From NCBI RefSeq assembly GCF_000764305.2, contig NW_025936068.1, forward strand, positions 186,001-250,000: 64,000 bases of DNA. Reading direction: 5' to 3'. A program made the position numbers and the translations under genes. Below the pieces are notes generated by a model. That model searched no databases. It was given only the letters and a program-made list of their open reading frames with translations, and had not been told where the DNA came from. The DNA is from Hyalella azteca (taxonomy: Eukaryota > Arthropoda > Malacostraca > Amphipoda > Hyalellidae). Within the stretch, counting starts at the first letter, position 1; each line of letters starts with the position of its first letter. Positions 31,457 to 43,074 of this stretch are shown piece by piece.

Positions 31457-34400
31457 CTAATTTTCATCATCGCTGTCAATTACAGCCTTGGTCCTGTGAC
31501 GAACTATAGGCACCTGGTCATCGTCGCTATCCTGATCGGTCTCATTCACACCGCGCGTGGGTTCCAACTTGCGCATTTTGGTGTAATCGTCGGACGCTTC
31601 GTCATCATCAGAGTCCAAGATCCGCGCTCTTTTCCTGGAATTTTGGCTATCGTCTACCGCATCGTGAGCACCGACGGCAGCTGAAGTCGAACTTTCCTGT
31701 GAGTCGTTGCTCGCTTCATCGTCGGTCTGGTCGATTAGTATTCTACGTTTTTTCGACGCCCCAGCTTTGTGCTGAGAATTTAGCAAGGCATCAAATGTAT
31801 CTGACTCGACTTGCGAACGTTTTTCGCTTGTTTTGGGAGATTTATTTCGGTCAGACGTATACAAATTGTCATCGTCTTCGTTGTCGCTCTGCTCCATCAG
31901 TATTCTGCGTTTCTTCACATTTTTAGGAGCAGCTTTAGAAACAAGATCGTTGAAAGTATCCGAATCAAGTTTTTGGCGCCGTTTAGTTATTTTCTTAGAT
32001 TTGAGATGCGGCGAAACTAATGACGAATCAGAATTCAATTCTGAATTTGAATCATGTCCGATGAGTGGGGAATTACCGCGATTTTCTTTTTCTTCGTTGA
32101 CGTCTGATCCGTCTTCAGTTTGTTCCGGACAAGAACTTTCAAGTGGCGTTTCCAAAACTTCATTATTTCTGAACGATTCTGTTACAGAAGAGTCTCCCTC
32201 ATCACGGTCAGTAGGAGACGGAAGTTTTCCTTCAAGTCCTTGCGACAAATACTGCACTCTTTTTCTGAGACCTTCGACTGACAATTTCTCAGGCACTCGC
32301 CAGAACATTTCCTCGTGATTTTGAGGCGGCTGGATCCCAATAATTTTCAGAAGCGACTGGAAGCAATCATCATCGATTGCTTTCGACTGCTCATCGGACA
32401 CGGCAAGGATCGGAATAGGGGAGAAATCGCCGTCAGACTCCCGATCGTCGGCGACTTCTTGAAGTAATTCGACAAGCCATGAGACAGCCTCTCGGTACCC
32501 CGAGTCAAAAACTTTTTTAAGCGCGACAGACACGAGATGAGGAGTAACAACAGGTACAGCATTTGTGGATTTTGAACGGACAGTCCCAGTAAGTTCTTGT
32601 TCATCATCTTCAGAGGATGATCCATCAGAGTCATCGACGACTTCTGAATCGGCGCCATCGTCCGAATCGCGATTGGCTTTCAAGAACTGCTCTCCGCTGT
32701 TTTTTCCTCTTGATTTATTCTGTTTCGCCTTAGGAATCCTCTTCCGTCTCACTTCTTTCTTATCATCGATTAAACCTAATTCCAATAGTTTTTCGATCAC
32801 GCGATGCTTAGGTTTGCGGTTTACCATGAAGTCCAATATTCTAGACATTGGGTCCATGGCATCCTTATGCTCCTCATAAAGAACTTTGAGCTCGTCCAGT
32901 TCCACGTCCGTCCACTGGTTAGCCATCACGCGAGTTGGCTTCTTCCTCAGTTCCTTTAAACTTGCAATCAGGCCCATGTCTTTAAGTTTCTTAATAACCA
33001 TGCGCCTAGACCGGTCTTGTCTGATCAAGCTTTGAACGATGCGATCAGCAATGTCTTTTGGATCGTCAGCATCGTATTCGTTATCTTTGAATTCGTTATA
33101 CAGGCGTGTTAGTTCGTCTTCTTCCTCTTCACTCCAAAGACTTTTAACAGCCTTAGATGTCGATGGCCCATCGTATCCACACTCTATGTCGACAGCCTCT
33201 TTGTAAGTTTTCCAGAAAAGAATCTCCATGAAAACTTTTGGATTGGTTTCAGCTATTGTGAAGAACTGTCGCACGATGTACTTGCCTAACTTCGCGATTT
33301 CAGAGATTATTTCACTCGTTTTTCGAGCTGGGTCCGTCATGGCCTCGTGAAGAATGACAAAAATTGAAGCCTGGAAAAGTACAGCTGGTAGTTTTGCGTC
33401 CCATGCAATGCGGTGAAATAATTTGATGATGCAGCGGTTTGTGTGGTCGCTGTTACTCGAATAACTTTTAAATAGCCATGTGTAAGACTGCAGGATTTTA
33501 GGGTGTGCAAATCTTCTCACAAAAGCCGGGAAGTCCAACTCTCTTTCACTCATATGAGCAGACTCCTCGACAGCATGAACTTCTTCCCTTTCTTCTTCGT
33601 CGTCGTCGTCATCTTCCACCTCCTCCTCTGGAACTTCTGGAGTTTCGGTTTGAGGGGTGGGATTTAGATCCGCCATGAAGACTTCTCTCAAACACGCAAG
33701 TTCGCCGGCGGCGTCGATATCTTTCTCACCAAATACGTCTCCTTCCGGCCACACTTCCCTCGAGGCTCTGAAAAGTGCAACAGCTTTGCCCAGTTCTCTA
33801 TCACGCAGCAAAGCATTGGTTTTACGCATGGCTTTCTCCTTTTGCTCGTCTTCTGAAAGTTCAGACACGGCATCAAAGGGAACCATTACAGGCAACTCGC
33901 CAGCTTCACCACGTATAACGGACGAGAGCTCATCAGCCAACGAACTCCAGATTTCCTCTAGCTTTTCTGGAGTCGGAGGCAGACCGGCCTTTTTCTCTGG
34001 TTTCCTTTTATGGCTGCTCTTCTTTCGCTGAGGTAGCTGAACTAAAAGGTGCTTGGTTTTCTTGCACATGCCCTCTAGCAGCTTTAGAAAAACATGAGTT
34101 GTTTCAACAAGATCTTTGAGGTAAGCTCTACTCATTTTGGAAGGGTCATAATTCAGTAAGAGTACAAGCGGCAATTCGCGATATTCGACGACGTAGAACA
34201 TCTTGCTCTTGAGAGCCAATGAAGAATCTCTAACTGATTGATCGTTTGATTTGTCCATTGAGGCCAACGTCATCATGGTCTCCTGATAGGCCCTGAGACC
34301 GTTGTGCATACGGCGGCTCCACAGCGGGATTTTCTTTTTCTCGGTGGTCATCATTTCGTGATACGTCTCGATATTCGTCTGAATATAATGCACAGACTGA

Positions 34401-34861
34401 ATACTCAATGTTTCGCTCACGAGTTCAACTTTAAACTCATGATGTCGGTTGAACTCCATGAAGAACTTCATAGCCCACAAATAGTACGACTCATCATGTT
34501 CTTGCACACGAGCTCTATTCAAGTTATCCTTGACTATGCTCATCAGGTTATTATATGCACCGTTCAGAAACTCCACACAAAATTCCTGCAGGAAAAGTCG
34601 GATTGCCAGAGTAGACCGCCTCGTAGTTGATGAATCGGGCAAGGGAGCACGATTTTTCGGGATCTTTTTGCCTCTTTTGTTTTGATCAAAATCCAAGGCA
34701 CAGACATCGGCCAAGGGCTTATGCGCAATCACGTCGCGGTCACTGATGCTCTTCATGTTTTGGATGCAGAAGGTGCCTCCGAAGCGGGAGTGTCGAGCGT
34801 TGTAGTGCTTGCGGGTCTGTTGTTGGCGTCGCGCCTTTTCAGCCTCCCGGGTCCGTACCAG
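31457..34861 (-). CDS. Timeless main exon (5' end cut by N)
   Basis: 1134 codons plus TAG. The first 35 residues (LVRTREAEKARRQQQTRKHY, then NARHSRFGGTFCIQN) run upstream of the Met at 34756 right to the N, so that Met is internal. Next come the N-terminal family domain to about residue 290, an acidic run EEEVEDDDDDEEEREE, the second helical region (RELDFPAFVRRFAHP), and paired WSEEEEDELTRLYNEF / WTDVELDELKVLYEEH repeats around residues 575 and 650 (PARP-binding region). The long charged tail is rich in DSDDE and SKKRRIL/VKKRRIL motifs, consistent with nuclear targeting. Confidence 0.94.
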   Translation of the reverse strand: MVRTREAEKARRQQQTRKHYNARHSRFGGTFCIQNMKSISDRDVIAHKPLADVCALDFDQNKRGKKIPKNRAPLPDSSTTRRSTLAIRLFLQEFCVEFLNGAYNNLMSIVKDNLNRARVQEHDESYYLWAMKFFMEFNRHHEFKVELVSETLSIQSVHYIQTNIETYHEMMTTEKKKIPLWSRRMHNGLRAYQETMMTLASMDKSNDQSVRDSSLALKSKMFYVVEYRELPLVLLLNYDPSKMSRAYLKDLVETTHVFLKLLEGMCKKTKHLLVQLPQRKKSSHKRKPEKKAGLPPTPEKLEEIWSSLADELSSVIRGEAGELPVMVPFDAVSELSEDEQKEKAMRKTNALLRDRELGKAVALFRASREVWPEGDVFGEKDIDAAGELACLREVFMADLNPTPQTETPEVPEEEVEDDDDDEEEREEVHAVEESAHMSERELDFPAFVRRFAHPKILQSYTWLFKSYSSNSDHTNRCIIKLFHRIAWDAKLPAVLFQASIFVILHEAMTDPARKTSEIISEIAKLGKYIVRQFFTIAETNPKVFMEILFWKTYKEAVDIECGYDGPSTSKAVKSLWSEEEEDELTRLYNEFKDNEYDADDPKDIADRIVQSLIRQDRSRRMVIKKLKDMGLIASLKELRKKPTRVMANQWTDVELDELKVLYEEHKDAMDPMSRILDFMVNRKPKHRVIEKLLELGLIDDKKEVRRKRIPKAKQNKSRGKNSGEQFLKANRDSDDGADSEVVDDSDGSSSEDDEQELTGTVRSKSTNAVPVVTPHLVSVALKKVFDSGYREAVSWLVELLQEVADDRESDGDFSPIPILAVSDEQSKAIDDDCFQSLLKIIGIQPPQNHEEMFWRVPEKLSVEGLRKRVQYLSQGLEGKLPSPTDRDEGDSSVTESFRNNEVLETPLESSCPEQTEDGSDVNEEKENRGNSPLIGHDSNSELNSDSSLVSPHLKSKKITKRRQKLDSDTFNDLVSKAAPKNVKKRRILMEQSDNEDDDNLYTSDRNKSPKTSEKRSQVESDTFDALLNSQHKAGASKKRRILIDQTDDEASNDSQESSTSAAVGAHDAVDDSQNSRKRARILDSDDDEASDDYTKMRKLEPTRGVNETDQDSDDDQVPIVRHRTKAVIDSDDEN

Positions 34862-37800
34862 NTAATTACCATAAACCTCAGACCATTTCTTGATTAATTA
34901 CCATGAACCTCAGACCATTTCTTAATTAATTACCATGAGCCTCAGACCATTTCTGTAATTAATTACCATGAACCTCAGACCATTTCTTGATTAATTAACA
35001 TGAACCTCAGACCATTCCTTGAATAACTTGTCGTATTTTATTATTTAACCACTCACGTCACTCTTCTAACAATGCAAATGATGGAATCATGTAAAGAGTT
35101 GTATGCTTACAAAGCAAGAAGATAGTCCAATGAGCAATAATTTATTAGAGGACCACACAGAGACGCAAAATTACAAAATTATATAGAACAGGGTGCGTAC
35201 AGGTATTTAGAAAAAAAATCCATGACTTTTCCATGACCTACTTCTAGTAATCTTTGAATGTTGACTGAAAAGAGAGTAGAACAAAACTTTGCGGAGCAGA
35301 ACCAAACTTTGCCCGATCATGTCAAAATGTGTATCAAACCTATGCATCCACTTGTATATTTATTTGATCTTACAATTTTATTGTGAATCCATTTTTCTCC
35401 GCTGGATGACTGGATCCCAATGGAACCACTCGGCATTGATGGGTTAACACACGTAGCACAGAAAAACACTTCTTTTTTCTTCATTTATTTGCAAATTCCA
35501 TGACTTTCCATAACCTGAAATGAAATACCATGACTTTCCAGGCCTAGAAAATGAAAAATCAAATTCCATGACTTTCCAGGTTTTCCACGACCGGTACGCA
35601 CCCTGATAGAATATAAATTGAGAAAGTTAACCATTGTAGGCGACATGTAAACTGCCCCTTCTATTTTAACAATATGGAAGAAACTAAGTTACTAAGTGCT
35701 CTAGTAGTTCAACTCATTTTTGACCCATTTTGTCTCATTCGATCCATTAAATGAATTATAGAGAAGACGAAAATAATACTAACGAAATTAAATTGTGAAT
35801 TCCAAGCTTCGAAAACAAATGAGCCTTCCTTTCGAAGCGATTGCACGTCCGAGAAAAGAAGAAATCGGGCAAACATACACTAGAATAGAAAGGCATGAGA
35901 ATTGAGAGGCAGAATAATGCAACCATAAACTCAAATGAAATTTGAAATAATGAAGCCACAAATTTAAATGTAGTTCAAAGGAAGATAAACTATCTTATAA
36001 AACGAAAGAGAATGTAGCGAGGTAAAATAATGAAACCATACAATCAAATGCAATTTTAAAGAATTAAATCATCTATTGAAATGCATTTTAAATGAGAGCA
36101 ACCTACCTTATAAAAGGGAAGATGATATAGACAGGCGGAATATCCAAACCATACACTAAAATACAGTCTAAAATAATGAAACTATTCATTCAAATGCAGT
36201 TCAAAATAAGAGACTTTTACACTATAAAAGTTAATAGAAAATAGAGGTAAAATGATGAAATCATACAAAACCCTGACCTGGTCGTGTAAGTCTGCATCAT
36301 CAGCAGTACGCGTGGTGTCATGCCTGCCGGGGGCAACGGCCAGCACATTACGTAGCAGCACAAGCGCCATCTCGACTACAAGGTTAGCGTCATCATCGCG
36401 GTCTGCTCCTTGCTCCAGCCTCGTCCTCAAGATTTCAGATATGCCCGCCCACACACCCGCGTCCGTGAACGCCTCCTGTGGGGAAGGGCAGCTTTAGCAC
36501 GCATTACCACAGAGGACACCGTGACGACTGACGAGACATCAAAAGCAATTGCTCTGACAATGTTGGAAACGAACCCACAAAGCAGATATGATGATAATAA
36601 AGGAAACTTACAACTCAGTGTAAGGATGCATAATGAAAAGCTCACTCTCACAGCTCAATGTATAATAAAATACCGGTAATTAAAGCTCCCTCTTGCATCT
36701 CAGGGTAAGGATACTACAAATAAATTTCAATTTATATCTATATATTTACATTTATATCAGTTTTATCACATTTAATAATCTCCAAGATGCAATTGTCCCA
36801 GTTTTTAACATTATTCCAAGATATTTCAATTTTCATTTCATTAATTGGGACACATAGTATCACATCTCATTGTCCATGATTTTTTTTAAGAAATCATTTG
36901 AAGATGGTAGACAAGTTGATTTGTAACATGTTATAGCAATATAGCTTATTGGTGGTTATTATTAATTTCTATTCTTTGCATTAATTAACATCGAAAAAGT
37001 AAGAAAGCCAACCTTAAAGCCTTGTTGCTGAGTCACAAGTCTGAGATACATTTGTCGCCCAGACTTGTCTTCAGGGATTTCCTGATGAAAAACCAGGAGA
37101 GCAGGAGTGGTGAGGTTAACCAGGAGACGCAGCACCAGGTCCAGCAGGACACCATCACTATGGTGCTCACGAAGGAGTGGTAACAGATCTGTCTGAAGCA
37201 CCCGGGTCTCACCGAGCGCAAGACGAATTTGGTGGCTACTGTCATCACGACGAAGATATCTGTGGCATGTTAATGGCTTGTGTTATTTTGATTACTTCTG
37301 ACTATTACTAGGCAAGAGAAATGTGGAGATCTAACATAAATATAAAGGTAGGCATTTGTACAGCATAAGAAGAAATCATTTTTCAGAGCATTACCAGGCC
37401 AGAGAGAGCAAAGTGGCACTAATTGCCTGGGATCAAGAAATTCTAAAAACCAGCATGTAAAACAGTACTTATTACATAAAAAATGTGAACTTACAGCAGC
37501 ATTTTAATTCAATTTAAAGCAATTTCCTGAACTAAATAATGCCTCTGTTAGTAGGCCAAGAAAATTAACTGTGTGCTAAATGTGAGGAATAAATTTTGCA
37601 AGACTACTTAAAAACCAAGTTAATTAAGAATTATCAAAATTTATCAACTCCACTCAAACTGTCTTTATTTAAGCAGAAACTAATCAAAGGAAACAAAGTT
37701 TTCTAATATTTTATAGTCAATAATTTCAATTATGTATAATTAAACTGATATTTGATCATTGATAAACTGACATAGACCTCTAAAAATAAACCAGATAATT

Positions 37801-38034
37801 TACTAAACTAAAGCTCCAGAAACTGTTGGAATTTAAATTTATTAGGATTCCTCAAACAAATTTGAAATTGATATAGATCACAAATTGAATTCCTCAAGAC
37901 ATCTTTTCAACTTACCTAAGCAGATCTCTGATAATTTCAACACATTCAGGGTCACGAATGTATTTGTCTCCATCACTGTAGCCTAGAGATGAACAGGCAG
38001 CTACTAGCTCTGCCTCAAGAATGGCTTCACTCAT
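31457..38034 (-). CDS. Timeless/Timeout (replication-fork protection protein), gene split by an assembly gap
   Basis: The Timeless/Tof1/Swi1 family pairs with Tipin to stabilise stalled forks, couple helicase and polymerase, and support the checkpoint and cohesion; it is nuclear. Four exons are visible on the - strand: 37916-38034, 37013-37259, 36278-36475 and 31457-34861. The first three join in phase and give 188 residues of the N-terminal domain; the last gives 1134 residues. Diagnostic segments are ELVAACSSLGY, DLLPLLREHHSD, LVLRLLVNLTTPALL, HSRFGGTF, MKSISDRD, FYVVEYRELPLVLL and DLVETTHVFLKLLEG. The C-terminal PARP-binding type region marks it as Timeout-type rather than the insect circadian TIM. 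Roughly 60-80 residues between HDQ and the 34861 edge are absent at the N. Confidence 0.93.
34862..34862. other. Assembly gap (single N) cutting timeless
   Basis: A lone N between coding sequence and a tandem array. By family length at least one coding exon belongs here. Confidence 0.85.
34866..35025. repeat. ~33-bp tandem repeat next to the gap
   Basis: Five units of TAATTACCATGAACCTCAGA followed by CCATTTCTTGAT. Probably the cause of the assembly break. Confidence 0.9.
35026..35188 (-). other. Timeless intron between gap and MITE
   Basis: AT-rich, no coding seen. Confidence 0.5.
35189..35605. mobile_element. Non-autonomous hAT-like MITE, 417 bp
   Basis: Inverted ends CAGGGTGCGTAC and GTACGCACCCTG, flanked by ATAGAA on both sides (a 6-bp direct repeat; hAT elements usually make 8). 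Subterminal CCATGACTTTCCA-type motifs repeat at both ends in opposite orientation. No coding capacity. Confidence 0.85.
35606..36277 (-). other. Timeless intron
   Basis: AT-rich sequence with several diverged repeats of an AATGAAACCATACAATCAAA-like word. No coding seen. Confidence 0.5.
36278..36475 (-). CDS. Timeless exon 3
   Basis: 198 nt, phase 0 on both sides. It encodes EAFTDAGVWAGISEILRTRL, then VVEMALVLLRNVLAVAPG and a Thr/Asp-rich end (TADDADLHDQ). The LLLRNVL segment is characteristic of the Timeless N-terminal domain. Confidence 0.93.
36476..37012 (-). other. Timeless intron 2
   Basis: No features beyond splice sites. Confidence 0.5.
37013..37259 (-). CDS. Timeless exon 2
   Basis: 247 nt, entered in phase 2 and left in phase 0. 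It encodes (R)YLRRDDSSHQIRLALGE, TRVLQTDLLPLLREHHSD, LVLRLLVNLTTPALLVF and PEDKSGRQMYLRLV, all core N-terminal motifs of the family. Confidence 0.94.
37260..37915 (-). other. Timeless intron 1
   Basis: AT-rich, no features seen. Confidence 0.5.
37916..38034 (-). CDS. Timeless exon 1 with start codon
   Basis: 119 nt from ATG (38034-38032): MSEAILEAELVAACSSLGYS, then DGDKYIRDPECVEIIRDLL(R). The start is chosen because family members begin close before the ELxAxCSxLGY motif. The donor is TTAG|GTAAGT. Confidence 0.92.
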
Positions 38035-40020
38035 TGCAGTTTATATTGCATGCAAATGTAGTGTAAAAAGACTTGTGTCAAAACAATAAAAGCAACTAAG
38101 AAATGCTAAAACTAGAAACTTAAAATCTGCTCAAAATAGTTACAAAATTACTCAAAAAAATTTAGAGTTATAAGTATCATAACAGAACGAAAAAGAAACA
38201 GACAACCAACATAATTATCTATTAAATAAAAATATTTCTAAAAGTTCCCGTATTGCAATTAATCCCCACCTAAAGATGTTAGAGTACCAACAACAATGTA
38301 AGGCAAAGGTTGATGTTCTGTTGGATGGCTATACACCAATGCCTTCGATCCCAATATTTTTTAGTCATAAATCAGAGCACTCAGTTCTCCAGCGTATATA
38401 TTCCGAATTTTACACTAGATTTAATCCAGAGAGAAAAACTGAAGCAAAATTTGTGACATTACATTTGCAGTTGGCTTTTCAACAATGTGTATGGTCATAG
38501 GAGAAACCTCTAAAATTTTAGATCCTATTCCTCTTGATTTATTGTTTCTATAAGTAGCCCCAGGTCCCCAGCAATTTCTGCTGCATATCTTCCTATCAGT
38601 TTCAATTTTAATAATTCATGTTTTTCACAAAATTTCAACACTAACTTGCTGTTCATGATGAAATGCTGGTCATGATGCCATTAATTTATTGATTGGTCAT
38701 CAAAATAAAGATAAGTGTGAGCAGCATGTAGTGTTAATTGATCTACTAGCTGCATGGGTTGCAAGATACTGCTATTGAAAATCAGGACAGGAAAAACTTG
38801 CGCTTGGGGGGTAATTTCACCCATTCTTGTAGAGCTTGCTCAAATTCTTCTGTAATAATTGCCAATGTAAGATATTTTTTGCTGACAATTTTTGAAAATT
38901 ACCCATGGAATGCAAATTTTTTTGCATAATTTTTGGAAACATAGCCTGGTTTTCCAGACAAAAAAAAAACAGATTTTGCTATTCTGTACAATATTTTTGG
39001 CCAAAATTCACATTGCCAGTAGGCATGAAAATCCATTTTCAGAACCTTGACTTCTGCCATTGTTGGAGCTGCAAGAATCTTAATAAATAAATTATTGCCT
39101 ACCTAATAGGCTACAAAAGTGCATGATCAAGTACCAAGGTTGCAAAGTTATAGAAATTATTCAACTTTGGAACTAGGAGATTCCAGGATTAATGTCAATG
39201 CCACTAACATCCCCACAGCACTTGTGTCCTAAAGAAACCCAGCTTCAAAAAGAAATGATTAATTTTGTTAACAAAACTGAGCCACAACTTCCTAGCATGA
39301 TTTTAAAAACGTATTAGTTATTATGTAACAATCAAACCTTACAATTGTAAATTTGAATGTTATTATCATTTTTTATTGATGGAAAACATGTTGACTAGAG
39401 TAGCTACTAAGTAGCAACCTATGCCTCATTGACATTAGGGAACATTCAAATTTGATGAGCAAAATATTTTTTTGTGACATTTTACAATGATTCTTGTGGT
39501 TACAATCAAGCAATCAAGTTAGTTTGCTTACAGCATTCAAATATTGAAACTACCATACGCAATCTCAATCTGGAATATTAGGCAGAATTTCATGTAAAAA
39601 CTATTGTCTTAAAGGCAAATTTTCAAAAATCATAGGTAGATGTTATCATATGTAGGTACCATTTTTGTTTCCTTTGAAGACAAATTAGACCTTAGACAGA
39701 GGCCATAAAATTAGTTGAAATTTACTTCAAGCATGCAGGATTAGAATTTCCCTACTTATAATGGAAATCTCATGAAAATTCTACCATGTGACACCAATAT
39801 TGCAAAATATTTACTGGTTGCACATTCAGCAATCAGCAGTGCTCGCAGTACAAGATTGCTGGTCTGATGTTTGCATGTTCCAATGCCTTCAAGCCCTTCA
39901 TGGTCTGGTGCTGCCTTATCTCATGGAACTTTGGAAGGTCTGCAGCACGTGTCGGATCTGCCTTCTAGAAGACAATTGCGCTCGTCATCAACAGCGGACC
40001 TTGTCATCAGGATGGAATAG
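38035..40020. other. Intergenic upstream of timeless
   Basis: AT-rich. Short open frames at 38276 and 39788 have no recognisable domain and are not called as genes. Probably includes the timeless promoter, but no element can be pinned. Confidence 0.5.
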
Positions 40021-40200
40021 AGCTGCAGTGGTGCAGTGGTGACTGGTGACAAGTGGTGAGAGACTCAGTCTCTCGCACCCAGCACCGGGTTTGAGTCCCA
40101 CTGAGGACAAGTTCTTCCAGGAAGCTCAGCTCATGGTCAACTCAGCCATTCATCAAACTCTAGTTGATAAATGAGTAGGTACCTGGCTTGTCCAGGGTGT
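40021..40200 (+). mobile_element. tRNA-derived SINE (second family)
   Basis: Box A TGGTGCAGTGG (40029-40039) and box B GGTTTGAGTCCC (40088-40099), followed by a conserved-looking body and AAATGAGTAGGTACCTGG. Different from the SINE at 17941. Confidence 0.75.
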
Positions 40201-40368
40201 TGTGTAATGCAAAAATGGTTCTGGCAAGTCAGCAAGCCAGTGATGGTCATGGAACTACCAGTGGCAGCGTGGCACCGCCACCAAGTGCCCAGAAAAACAC
40301 TGCTTCCTTATCTAGTTGGCAGTTGCCACTATCAGGATGGGCAATTAGCTACAACAACAACAAGACCA

Positions 40369-40500
40369 GTGTGCAAAATTTCAGATCAATCTGACAGGTA
40401 GAATAGAAAAACCAGTGACATACACGGTACACCATACGCATAGAATGGTCAATGGTAGGTGTTAAATATTGATTATAAAATTTGTAGCTGCATACCAAGT
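40369..40500. repeat. Dispersed repeat with GTGTGCAAAATTTCAGATCA core
   Basis: The core word and a later AAATTTGTAGCTG recur at 53382-53440 and 53552-53625. Interspersed element of unknown class. Confidence 0.65.
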
Positions 40501-40848
40501 AGCACAGTATAGGCACTATTACTGAATGCTGACAGACTAGAGAGTGACAGTAGCAGACAGTCTGACTGTCTGAGACAGACAAAAAGAAATGCAGTTAAAG
40601 AAAAGCATTGTAATGAAACAATGCACAAACTAAATAAATAACAGTTATAACTTTAAGAGTAAGTTAGCATTAGCAACATTTCATTTTTTAATTAAAAATA
40701 ATAAAACTACTGCCTAGCTTAGCAAATCTGATATAGGTAGCGTAGCCTTAGCCTTAATTTTCAAAAATTGCTAACATCTATACTGCTGCATACGCCCACA
40801 GGGGCCAGCAGCCAGGGCCATACGCCATGATATGGTATAAACTATAAA

Positions 40849-41690
40849 CAGTGGTGGGCACAGTTCCGCTAATCCGCTAACCGCTAATTAGCGAAGCTAA
40901 CTTTTTCTTTATCGGATTAGCTGTTCAGCTAACTTTGAAAACCTTCAGCGGACCAATTAGCTTCCGCTAAATTTAGTTCCGTTAAATGGAAGTCCGCTAA
41001 AAAGGTTTAAAAATCTCTGATTTAATGCTAAGTATCGTAAGCTATGTGCCACGCCCACACCTATACTGCAGTCCTCTGGTGGACGCAATGCTGGCGGGCA
41101 TCACGAAAAGGTTTGGGCCCCTCCTAGAAGACAAGGAGTGCCAGCTGGCAGCGGCCTTCCACCTCAAGTTTCGCCTGTTCTGGCTGGAAAAGCATAATCA
41201 CAGCCATCTCTGATCTCAGCAGGGTACAGAAGGCCATGGAGACCGCCGTGGAGACAGCCCTGAGGGAGACCGTTGAGGAGGGCAGCAGCACCACCAGGCA
41301 CCAGCAATGATGAGGATGATGACTTCTTCAGCAGCATTACTCAGCCCATGCCCATGGAGTGCAGGAGGAGGCTGAACCGAGGAGCCACTGGTCATTGAAG
41401 TCCAAGGCGCAGAATTTGGTGAAGATCAGGCTGGAAAGCTGCTCGAAGGAGGAATTGACTGACGTTGCCTTCTTGGGCGAGCAGGTGTTGATGAACCTTT
41501 TTGTTAAGTACAACACAGCCATCCCATCCAGTGCTGCAGCTGAGCGCCTGTTTTCCATAGGTAAGGACATCTTGAGTGCCAAGAGAGCCACCCTGTCAGA
41601 TGCCAACTTTGAGAGGCTGATGTTCATGAAGGGCAACAATCATCACCTCGAGGAGATGAAGGCAAAGGGCAAGCCAGAGTAAAAGGAGTG
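40849..41690 (+). mobile_element. Decayed hAT transposon (5' end plus transposase C-terminus)
   Basis: Begins with a hAT-type end CAGTGGTGGGCACAG and subterminal GCTAA/TTAGC repeats. It contains LVDAMLAGITKRFGPLLEDK and KFRLFWLEK in one frame. After stops and a frameshift comes the hAT dimerisation region at 41359-41682 (PSSAAAERLFSIGKDILSAK, RATLSDANFERLMFMKGN). The zinc finger and the N-terminal catalytic half are missing and no matching 3' inverted repeat was found, so it is inactive. Confidence 0.85.
41359..41682 (+). pseudogene. hAT transposase C-terminal fragment
   Basis: Open for 107 codons with a good match to the hAT C-terminal dimerisation domain (AAERLFSIG, RATLSDANFERLMF). There is no start context and no upstream domain in frame. 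A remnant of the element above, though domestication cannot be excluded from sequence alone. Confidence 0.8.
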
Positions 41691-42250
41691 TATTGAGGGC
41701 ATTGAGGCTACTGCTAACAGCTAAGTCACTAAAGTCAGTAAGTCTGGCAGTCAGCTCGTCATACTCCTGCATCAGTGCAGCGTATGCTATGGCTATGATC
41801 GTCGATCGAAGCTGTCAACTATCAATAATATATTGGATAGTTTTTAAGAAGAAGTATGAATTTAATTTACAAATATTTTGTGCACACTGGTACTGACTAC
41901 TGCGCAACCATTAGCATTACCAATACGTTGCCTGGGCAGCACAGTCTAAATTCAAGCCACCAGGCACGGCGAAGAAGAGTGCAGGCACGGCGCAAGGCGC
42001 AAGCTGGAACAATATCTACATCAATTCTGAACTGTCCGAACTCCGAAGACCGATTAGGCGATTACCGAAATCCAAATACCTGAGCCTGACGTCTGAACTT
42101 CGCGCCACCTCGGCTAAGCTCACAATAAAAATGTTATTGCAAGAAGCATCTGACATTTATACGTTTTCATTCTTGCATTTTAATATACATATAAGCGATA
42201 TATAAGTAACATATTGTAACTATTCAATAGCATTCGATACGATACGTATC
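41691..42250. other. Intergenic
   Basis: No gene or element ends recognised, apart from a GCAGGCACGGCG-type direct repeat near 41960-41995. Confidence 0.45.
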
Positions 42251-42391
42251 TTAGTACGATACGTAAACTGGTCCGATATACACGACATTCACGGCTGCTA
42301 AACTATAAAAACGCATTCCATTGTCCAGTTTTCTGTTTAAAAAGTCGTGAGAACGACTGGTACATCCAACAACGACGCAGCAGCGTCCCAT
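42251..42391 (-). pseudogene. Possible THAP-type zinc-finger fragment
   Basis: From an ATG at 42391 the - strand reads MGRCCVVVGCTSRSHD, then NRKLDNGMRFYSL. The Cys-x4-Cys opening near the N-terminus and a later Phe-Tyr-Ser resemble the start of a THAP domain. The C-terminal Cys/His pair is not visible before the frame degenerates. Could be a first exon or a transposon relic. Confidence 0.3.
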
Positions 42392-43074
42392 CTTTAAGCA
42401 AAATCTTGAAAAAGACAAGCGCAGAAGATTGAAAACGTGGGCGAAAGCTAGAGTGCTAGACCATGCAATAAATATGACGACCGATCCCACAATGCATCTC
42501 GCGAAGAAATTGGTGAAATTGACAACATCTTGACATCTGGTTCTACCAAAGACAACAGCAAATATTTAAGCACACATGCTGCATAAAATAATTTTATCAT
42601 GAAAGAGCAGTAATTATATGAATAAGATATGCCAAGATACAAATTAGTTTAATGGTCATGCTGTGAAATAGGGAATATTTACCGAACTAGAATTCAACGC
42701 CAGAGTTAGACGTTTTTGCAGATGATACGCACTCGTATTCTCACATAAGATAACGGCTTGGCGCGCAACGTCTACAAGACCTAACAATAACATAGTGATG
42801 TCGGCGGTAAGGAGTAGGCCTGGTGTGGCCTGTTGCCGATTCTTGAAATTTTCGTACTTGTTCACAGAAGATCTAAAATCGTGTCATTTGACCGGATCTT
42901 TTCATGACTAACGATAGTTTGAAATAGCTACTAGACTAGACTTCCACCGGTTTCGATATGGTGCTAGGCATTTCAAGTCTGAACATATATTTTTCCATAG
43001 CTTTATCTAGTTTGTTCTTGAACTCGTTCATACTCGGAGCGCCAACGATGTAATCAGGGAGGCTGTTCTCCATG
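42392..43074. other. Intergenic
   Basis: No supported feature. Confidence 0.45.

Noticed and set aside
31496..34897. Several + strand ORFs within timeless
   Set aside because: Antisense shadows of the 1134-codon timeless exon; they lack family motifs.
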